Positions 59,303 through 64,000 of a DNA stretch of 64,000 nucleotides are shown here, piece after piece. Origin of the DNA: SZUA-442 sp963792405 (GTDB taxonomy: Bacteria; Actinomycetota; Acidimicrobiia; Spongiisociales; UBA5794); assembly GCA_963792405.1 (NCBI GenBank), contig CAWBVU010000001.1, positions 62,001-126,000 on the forward strand, written 5' to 3'. A program made the position numbers and the translations under genes. Under the pieces are notes generated by a model. The model was not told the origin of the DNA and did no database searches. It saw only the letters and a list, made by a program, of their open reading frames with translations. Each line of letters begins with the position of its first letter. The first letter of the stretch is position 1.

Positions 59303-60811
59303 TCACCGTGCGGCGGTCTCCTCGGCGAGGACCGCCACGACCTCGTCGTACCGCTCCCTGGCCTCCGTGGGAGTGTCGCCGACGCTCGTGATCCCCACGA
59401 AACCGTGGGTGGGCATGGCCGACAGCATGTGGAACACCGTCCCCACCTGACGGGCAGAATCGAAGTGGAGCCCGCGCATGAGGGCGATCTCGAGGAGATC
59501 CTGGGGGGTGAGCGACGCGAGGCCGTCGATCCGCACGTGGTCCGCGGACACGTAGAACTTGGGCGTCCCAGCCGGTGCGAGGAACGAGGCGGTCGACTCG
59601 TCGTAGGTGCCGTCGGTCAGGAACTGGAGCGTGAGGAAGGGATGCGTGGTGCCACCCTTGCGCAGGTTCACCTCGATCGCATGGTCGTCCCACGACCCGT
59701 CCGGACGCCGTGACACGACGTAGTCGAGGGCGAAGCGCCCGATGACGCCCCTCTCGGCGAGGCGTTCCCCCACCTTGCGGGCGCTCCGCGAGATCTGGAC
59801 CGCGTAGGCGGGGTCCGCAGGGAACCGGGATCCCATGAACACCTGTCCGCTCGCGCCTCCGAGGATCTGGTCGTGTGTCGATAGCACCTCGACGTCACCG
59901 AGCGGCGTGATGCGAAGCTGCACGGACGGGCTTGCGATCCCGTCCCCCTCGACCATCTCCTCGACGATGCCGCCCTCCCGAGCGAATGCGGCGAAGTAGC
60001 CGTCCACCCCGCCGATGTGGTCGTCGACCTCGAGCCTGCCGAGTCGATCCACGAGCGCGTCGGTCGTGAGGTCGCCCTGGAACTCGGACAGGTCGAGGGT
60101 GGCGTTGCCGAAGCCGGAGATCCCCTCGTTCAGCTTGATGACGACGCGTCGCAGGAGGGGACGCCGTGCCCGCAGGTCGACGATGGCCGCGGCGATCTCG
60201 TCCTTGGTGTGGAGCCCCTCGGCGCCGTCCGGATGGGGGACGCCCGCCTCGGCGAAGAGCCGACGTCCCTCGGTCTTCGTCCCGTAGACGGCATGCACAG
60301 GGTCCGCCCCGTACATCGGTATGCCGAGCCGCATGGCGAGCTCTCGGTCGTCCCAGGTGGTCATGAAGGGCACCATGTGGGCGCGGTCGGGATCTGCGAC
60401 CAGCGATCGGATCCGTTCGAGAAGGCGGGGACGGTCGAGCAGCTTCCGAGAGAGCGGTCGGAACCGCGCCTCCATCGGCGAGACGAAGGTGAGGCGCTGC
60501 CTCGCGTGGCTCTGGATCACGCCGGGGAGCAGGTCGAGGTAATAGTCGATGATGCCGGATTGGATGTGCTGCCCTGTCACGTAGACCATGCGCGCCCGTG
60601 GCTGACGAAGCAGGAACAGGAGGAACAGGTACCGCTCCTCGTATGCCTGGAGCTCGCTCGCGCTCAGCTCCACGTCGACGTCCGCCGACGGCACGACCAC
60701 GATCGTCTGCTCGTCGGTGTTGAGATGATCGATCGACGACCACAAGGGGACGAGCTTGGCCTGCAGCGCATCGTAGGCGGCCTGGTCGCGGGGGTCGAAG
60801 GTGCCGTCCAT
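59303..60811 (-). CDS. PGM1-related ATP-grasp peptide ligase-like protein
   Basis: A 502-residue protein. After an N-terminal domain (TIVVVPSADVDVELSASELQAYEERYLFLLFLLRQP) comes an ATP-grasp module: KTEGRRLFAEAGVPHPDG, VVIKLNEGISGFGNATLDL with the ATP-binding Lys and Gly-rich turn, VEEMVEGDGIASPSVQLRI, and a metal-binding EVNLRKGGTTHP with Glu/Asn. The C-terminal domain (KFYVSADHVRIDGLASLTPQDLLE) is that of PGM1, the ligase joining a peptide to a nonproteinogenic residue in pheganomycin synthesis. Homologues of this size occur widely in actinobacteria outside biosynthetic clusters, so the substrate is unknown. TAGCTT is 7 nt before the ATG. Confidence 0.88.
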   Translation of the reverse strand: MDGTFDPRDQAAYDALQAKLVPLWSSIDHLNTDEQTIVVVPSADVDVELSASELQAYEERYLFLLFLLRQPRARMVYVTGQHIQSGIIDYYLDLLPGVIQSHARQRLTFVSPMEARFRPLSRKLLDRPRLLERIRSLVADPDRAHMVPFMTTWDDRELAMRLGIPMYGADPVHAVYGTKTEGRRLFAEAGVPHPDGAEGLHTKDEIAAAIVDLRARRPLLRRVVIKLNEGISGFGNATLDLSEFQGDLTTDALVDRLGRLEVDDHIGGVDGYFAAFAREGGIVEEMVEGDGIASPSVQLRITPLGDVEVLSTHDQILGGASGQVFMGSRFPADPAYAVQISRSARKVGERLAERGVIGRFALDYVVSRRPDGSWDDHAIEVNLRKGGTTHPFLTLQFLTDGTYDESTASFLAPAGTPKFYVSADHVRIDGLASLTPQDLLEIALMRGLHFDSARQVGTVFHMLSAMPTHGFVGITSVGDTPTEARERYDEVVAVLAEETAAR

Positions 60812-60818
60812 CGGCGAC

Positions 60819-60824
60819 AAGCTA
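60819..60824 (-). promoter_or_regulatory. Leaderless -10 element of the PGM1-like gene
   Basis: TAGCTT on the minus strand, 7 nt before the ATG at 60811. Confidence 0.45.
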
Positions 60825-60845
60825 CTCGCGGTGAGCGGCTTCGGC

Positions 60846-61331
60846 TCAGTCGATCGGCGTGGACGAGATGTCGGACGGACTCGTCGCCTCATCCCTCGAT
60901 GCGATGACGCGTGGTGCGTCCCTGAATCCGATCGCACGATGCGAGACGTCGCAGAACGGCTGGTTCTTGCTCGCTCCGCAGCGACAGAGGGTGGCCCTCG
61001 GGCCTGCGACGAAGGTGTCACCCCTGCTGTCGTTGACCTCGAGCTCGCCGCGGACCATGAGCGGGCCGTTCGGCCACGGGACGACGGTCGTGGGGATGTC
61101 CGGCTGCTCCCCGGGGAGGCCGTCGAGTCGCTCGTACCGCAACGCGCCGGACGGACAGGACTCGATCGCCGCCACGACCGTGTTCGTATCCGCCACCGAC
61201 AGGTCGACCCACGGGCGGCGTCCCGTGTCGAAGACGCCCCCGCCCATGCGCAGGCAGGCGGCGAAATGGATGCACAGGTCCGAGTTCCACAGGACCCGGA
61301 TCGTGTCGTCCTCGTAGGTGCGTCGTGCCAT
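60846..61331 (-). CDS. Divergent 4Fe-4S plus CDGSH iron-sulfur protein
   Basis: A 161-residue two-cluster protein. The N-terminal Fer4_19-type domain has CIHFAACL and SCPSGAL, ligands of a single [4Fe-4S] or [3Fe-4S] cluster. The C-terminal half carries a CDGSH motif (LCRCGASKNQPFCDVSH), the Cys3-His [2Fe-2S] site. Such proteins are thought to transfer electrons or clusters; no partner oxidoreductase adjoins. The gene lies 34 nt upstream of the PGM1-like gene on the same strand, though both have their own -10 box. TAGCGT is 6 nt before its ATG. Confidence 0.9.
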   Translation of the reverse strand: MARRTYEDDTIRVLWNSDLCIHFAACLRMGGGVFDTGRRPWVDLSVADTNTVVAAIESCPSGALRYERLDGLPGEQPDIPTTVVPWPNGPLMVRGELEVNDSRGDTFVAGPRATLCRCGASKNQPFCDVSHRAIGFRDAPRVIASRDEATSPSDISSTPID

Positions 61332-61337
61332 GCCGCC

Positions 61338-61343
61338 ACGCTA
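61338..61343 (-). promoter_or_regulatory. Leaderless -10 element of the CDGSH gene
   Basis: TAGCGT on the minus strand, 6 nt before the ATG at 61331. Confidence 0.5.
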
Positions 61344-61476
61344 CCGCGCCGGTGACCGATGTGTGCCGGTTGTGGTCCGCGCCGGCACTGGCCGGCGCGG
61401 TGCTCGTGTGCGATGCTTGGGGGGCAGCCCCCACACGCGTCATGGGGAGCACTTCCACGGCGAAAGGAGGTGTGTG

Positions 61477-61833
61477 ATGAAGTGGAACGCTGCAATCAAG
61501 GTCGGCTACGGCCTCCCGATCGCAGGTCGCGAGGCGAAGGCCATGGAGGTCTTCGCAGACGCCTTCACCACGTTCGGGAAGCTGGCTGCTGATGGCAGGT
61601 GCGCCGAACCGGAGGCCTTCCACCACTTTGCTGGTGGCGGGTTCATGGTCGTCAGGACCGAGTCGGTCATCGCGGCGCACGAGATCCTCGACGTCGAGGA
61701 TGTCCGTCACCTGATCGAATCGGCGCTGTTCACCGTCTCGGACTTCGAGATCGAGATCATGACCACGGGCGAGCGGCTCATGGCCGACATGGCGCTCTAC
61801 GCAGCGATCGGAACGGAACTCACCTACATCTGA
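61477..61833 (+). CDS. Conserved-looking hypothetical protein, 118 aa
   Basis: A 118-residue soluble protein, probably alpha/beta: KWNAAIKVGYGLPIAGREAKAMEVFADAF, a histidine pair in AFHHFAGGGFMVVRTESV, and EILDVEDVRHLIESALFTVSDFEIEIMTTGERLMADMA. The motif spacing resembles a small ferredoxin-like or YCII-like fold, but I do not recognise the family. It has the best Shine-Dalgarno of the region (GAAAGGAGGTG, 5 nt before the ATG), so it is probably well translated. It diverges from the CDGSH gene across 145 nt. Confidence 0.75.
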   Translation: MKWNAAIKVGYGLPIAGREAKAMEVFADAFTTFGKLAADGRCAEPEAFHHFAGGGFMVVRTESVIAAHEILDVEDVRHLIESALFTVSDFEIEIMTTGERLMADMALYAAIGTELTYI

Positions 61834-61948
61834 GGATCGACGAGTCCGAGGATCGAGGGAAGGAGGGGCACACTGCCGGGCGTGCCCTTCCCACGCGTCA
61901 GCCGCCACATCCGACGTCGCCGCCGAACGTGTGGCGATCGCACGTCGG

Positions 61949-62203
61949 TCAGTCGCTCGGCCTGCTCGCCCGGAAGCACATGGCGGCCAACGCCCAGAGG
62001 GTGACGGTCATCACGGCGGCGACGCCGATCGCCACCCAGTACACCCCCACCTCGCCCCCGATGTAGGTGCCGGTGGCGAAGTCGATCGTGACCCACGCCA
62101 GGTAGATCGTGGTCAGGCTCGCGAGGACGCTGGACGCGACGCCGGCGACGAGCCACCCGGGATGGGCCTGATGCCGTGCTCCGCCGAGTGGTGCGGTCTG
62201 CAT
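61949..62203 (-). CDS. Small two-helix membrane protein
   Basis: An 84-residue protein with two clear hydrophobic helices (WLVAGVASSVLASLTTIYLAW and VYWVAIGVAAVMTVTLWALAAM) joined by an IDFATGTYIGGEVG loop and short polar ends. GAGGAGG lies before the ATG. No family recognised; role unknown. It follows the DUF1684 gene on the same strand by 51 nt. Confidence 0.7.
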   Translation of the reverse strand: MQTAPLGGARHQAHPGWLVAGVASSVLASLTTIYLAWVTIDFATGTYIGGEVGVYWVAIGVAAVMTVTLWALAAMCFRASRPSD

Positions 62204-62254
62204 GGTGCACCTCCTCGTCCATCGTCGCGCCGAATCGGGATGCGTGCCAGCAGC

Positions 62255-62770
62255 TCAGCCCGGGTGGTACATGCGCTCGCCGGCCGTGATGCGCTCGGCG
62301 ATCCGGTTCCCCGGAGGTGGCAGGGGACAGGTGAAATCCTCGTCGTAGACGCACCAGGGGTTGTGGGCGTCATTGAAGTCGATGAACGTCTCCCCGGTCG
62401 CCGTCACGTGGACGCCGACGTATCTCCCGCCCTCGTACGTCTCCGCTCCCGCCGTGCCGTCGCGGAACGGTATGAAGCGGCCGCCGTCGCCGTCGTCGAG
62501 AATCCCGAGACGGTAGGACGATTGCCCGATCTCGACGTCGGCCCAGCCGACGAGGCTGTAGTCGCTGTCCACCCCCGAGGTGGAGGGGATCGCTGTGCGT
62601 GTCGGCTCGATCACCTCGACGACGGCAGGAATGCGCCATGCCGGATCGGGGTCGAAGTAGTCGAGGCCTGTGAACGAGGCTCGTTGATCGTCAGGCAGGG
62701 GGGACGCATAGTGGTCGCGCAGGAACGCATCCTTCTCACGGCGATCCCTCAGCAACCGGTCCACATCCAT
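62255..62770 (-). CDS. DUF1684 family protein
   Basis: A 171-residue soluble protein of DUF1684. The N-terminus (LLRDRREKDAFLRDHYASPLPDDQRASFTGLDYFDPDPAWR, in parts) and the C-terminal signature FIDFNDAHNPWCVYDEDFTCPLPPPGNRIAERITAGE are diagnostic, with two conserved Cys and the Pro-Pro turn. Function is unknown for the family, although members sit beside unrelated metabolic genes in many phyla. A TACCAT box 8 nt before the ATG suggests a leaderless mRNA. Confidence 0.9.
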   Translation of the reverse strand: MDVDRLLRDRREKDAFLRDHYASPLPDDQRASFTGLDYFDPDPAWRIPAVVEVIEPTRTAIPSTSGVDSDYSLVGWADVEIGQSSYRLGILDDGDGGRFIPFRDGTAGAETYEGGRYVGVHVTATGETFIDFNDAHNPWCVYDEDFTCPLPPPGNRIAERITAGERMYHPG

Positions 62771-62778
62771 CGCCCTCG

Positions 62779-62784
62779 ATGGTA
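62779..62784 (-). promoter_or_regulatory. Leaderless -10 element of the DUF1684 gene
   Basis: TACCAT on the minus strand, 8 nt before the ATG at 62770. Confidence 0.45.
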
Positions 62785-62801
62785 CGGCGGCGTGTGCTCC
62801 C

Positions 62802-63413
62802 TCATCTGACGAGGATGACCACGGCGAACGTCAGGATCAGCAGGTTTCCTCCCACGATGGCGACCGTCCGCGCCGTTGTGCCGAGGCGGTGGCCCGCGAA
62901 CGCTCCGATCCCTGCGAGGAGGAGTTGCCACGACAGCGAGGCGACGCCCGCACCGATGGTGAAGAGGAGGCCGTCGAGGCCGGTCATGTCACTGGCGACG
63001 CCGACCCCGACGATGACCGCGGCGAAGTAGACGACCGTGGTGGGGTTGATCACGGTGAGCCCCACAAAACGCGCATACGTCGCAGCGAGCTCGCGTCGGT
63101 CCGGAACGGTCACGGCGACGTCCGCCTGCGGCGAGCGGGCCCGTCGCAGGCCCATGATCGCGATGGCGATCAGCACGAGGGCACTGGCGATCCGTAGCGG
63201 GGTGTCGAGCTCCGCGATGGGTCCGGCGAGCGCGGCGCCCCCGATCACGGCGAGGCCTGCGTACAGGAGGTCGGCCGTTGCGGCGCCCGCACCGGCGAAC
63301 GCGGCGCATCGGAAGCCACAGCGGATGCCCGTCTCCACGATGAGCACCGCGATCGCCCCGACGGGGATCGCGATCCCGTAGCCCGCTGCGATCCCCGTGA
63401 GCAAGGCCTGCAT
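62802..63413 (-). CDS. LysE/RhtB-family exporter
   Basis: A 203-residue membrane protein with six helices. The N-terminal LLTGIAAGYGIAIPVGAIAVLIVETGIRCGFR carries the PVG/GP-type turn of LysE proteins, followed by GAGAATADLLYAGLAVIGG with the conserved Asp, and VGLTVINPTTVVYFAAVIVG with the NP motif. Family members export amino acids or analogues. ATG 63413 has TAGCGT 7 nt before it and no Shine-Dalgarno; a longer frame to 63494 lacks similarity. Divergent from the Rrf2 gene across 125 nt. Confidence 0.88.
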   Translation of the reverse strand: MQALLTGIAAGYGIAIPVGAIAVLIVETGIRCGFRCAAFAGAGAATADLLYAGLAVIGGAALAGPIAELDTPLRIASALVLIAIAIMGLRRARSPQADVAVTVPDRRELAATYARFVGLTVINPTTVVYFAAVIVGVGVASDMTGLDGLLFTIGAGVASLSWQLLLAGIGAFAGHRLGTTARTVAIVGGNLLILTFAVVILVR

Positions 63414-63420
63414 GGGGAGG

Positions 63421-63426
63421 ACGCTA
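63421..63426 (-). promoter_or_regulatory. Leaderless -10 element of the LysE-type gene
   Basis: TAGCGT on the minus strand, 7 nt before the ATG at 63413. Confidence 0.5.
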
Positions 63427-63538
63427 GCCGCTGACGATGTCCCGAAGCAGGGGTTGAGGCCGGGGATGACAACGCCGCCGTCGTTTGGTATCATTTCGGA
63501 GTCGAATAGTCAGAAACTTTGGGACTGAGGAACCGGCC

Positions 63539-63961
63539 ATGCGCCTGGAACTCGATGAGCGCACGCAGCTCGCCTGCCGCATCCTGGCGATTCTCGACCG
63601 CACCCCGACCGATCTGATCCCGGCCAAGGATCTCGGAAGGGACCTCGACATCTCTCCGGACTACGTCACGAAGATCCTCGCCCCGCTGGTCCGCGAGCGG
63701 TGGGTCACGTCGGTGAAAGGGCCGAAGGGCGGCTATCGCATCGCCGTCGCACTCGACACGCTGTGCGTCCTCGACCTGATCGAGCTCGTCGAGGGCCGTA
63801 TCGATCGGAGCACCTGCATGCACGGGGACTCCCGGAACCCGGTCACGGATCCGTGCGCATTGCACGAGCCGTGGGTCCGGGCCCGGGAGGCCCTGCTACA
63901 CGAACTGGAAGGAACCCCCCTGTCACTGGTCGGTCCCTCCAGCCGAGAAGAGGGAGAGTAA
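63539..63961 (+). CDS. Rrf2-family transcriptional regulator
   Basis: A 140-residue regulator. The winged helix is typical of Rrf2 (AKDLGRDLDISPDYVTKILAPLVRERWVTSVKGPKGGYRIA, in parts), followed by the dimer helix LCVLDLIELVEG. The cluster loop has two cysteines (CMHGDS ... CALHEPW) rather than the usual three, so it may bind [2Fe-2S] with a non-Cys ligand like RsrR/NsrR, or lack a cluster. ATG 63539 follows GAGGAACCGGCC. The AT-richer stretch 63485-63525 upstream is the likely operator. The next gene starts 3 nt after its stop, so it probably regulates that operon. Confidence 0.9.
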   Translation: MRLELDERTQLACRILAILDRTPTDLIPAKDLGRDLDISPDYVTKILAPLVRERWVTSVKGPKGGYRIAVALDTLCVLDLIELVEGRIDRSTCMHGDSRNPVTDPCALHEPWVRAREALLHELEGTPLSLVGPSSREEGE

Positions 63962-63964
63962 GCG

Positions 63965-64000
63965 ATGAACAGACGATCGGAAACGCCGTGGTGGCGCAGC
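63965..64000 (+). CDS. Start of an unidentified gene (cut by window edge)
   Basis: ATG 3 nt after the Rrf2 stop opens a frame (MNRRSETPWWRS...) running off the window. Only 12 residues are visible, so no function can be given; it is presumably in the Rrf2 operon. Confidence 0.5.
   Translation, partial: MNRRSETPWWRS

Overview
The window is a gene-dense, high-GC stretch of chromosome from an actinobacterium. The evidence is the inositol-3-phosphate synthase gene beside a PadR regulator, PspC-type and CseBC-like two-component systems, threonine-rich secreted proteins and lipoproteins, F420/PPOX- and LLM-type oxidoreductases, and the rpsF-ssb-rpsR-rplI-dnaB neighbourhood. The Thr-rich linkers and general gene content would suit the class Acidimicrobiia, but that is an inference without a phylogenetic marker comparison. 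No rRNA, tRNA, CRISPR array, insertion sequence or prophage was recognised.

Layout. 1-3.7 kb: end of pyrE, a membrane protein, nfo, and a PadR-ino1 operon with a striking twin-palindrome promoter. 3.8-12.0 kb: one-carbon/formate block with fhs, mobA, fdhD and a three-gene NAD-linked formate dehydrogenase. Its catalytic subunit reads through a UGA (selenocysteine) followed by a textbook bacterial SECIS hairpin, and its iron-sulfur head is encoded as a separate downstream gene. 12.0-17.7 kb: glgX, then a PspC-type histidine kinase/LuxR regulator pair diverging from a PspC/LiaF-like protein (envelope-stress module resembling EsrISR). 17.7-25.4 kb: PPOX protein, panB, a RibD/DHFR-like reductase, an amino-acid dehydrogenase, DUF192 lipoprotein, HhH-GPD protein, and two divergent genes sharing an SGNH esterase module. 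25.5-33.3 kb: ribosomal/replication cluster rpsF-ssb-rpsR-rplI ... dnaB, interrupted by a DUF805 protein, a Ca2+-type P-ATPase and a universal stress protein. 33.3-41.5 kb: a broken aminoglycoside-kinase-like gene, a DMT exporter, an orphan peptide-type ABC ATPase, a giant FtsX-type permease and two LolD-type ATPases, one with an AbrB-like tail. 41.5-43.7 kb: small zinc-finger and RRM proteins, YgfZ, dcd. 43.8-47.2 kb: a persulfide/sulfane-sulfur module (DUF302, three rhodaneses, CstB-like dioxygenase-rhodanese, CstR) tied together by two matching G/C-tract operators. 47.2-57.7 kb: Gfo/Idh, M20 peptidase, LLM oxidoreductase, MBL hydrolase, a YheO-PAS/adenylate cyclase fusion, a Thr-rich secreted protein, a CseBC-like two-component pair and a CoA-transferase. 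57.9-64.0 kb: DRG-like GTPase, PGM1-type ATP-grasp ligase, CDGSH/4Fe-4S protein, several small or hypothetical genes, LysE-type exporter, an Rrf2 regulator and the start of another gene.

Genome-wide themes. Many genes have no Shine-Dalgarno; instead a TAnCnT-like hexamer sits 6-9 nt before the start codon, which is the signature of leaderless transcription. Two palindromic repeat families (3.8-4.1 kb and 7.27-7.38 kb) and a CCCTGGG-type repeat (1.9 and 46.8 kb) occupy gene-end spacers. Four long genes (fdhA, glgX, the kinase-like gene and the FtsX permease) each carry a single-nucleotide frameshift, more likely assembly error than decay.
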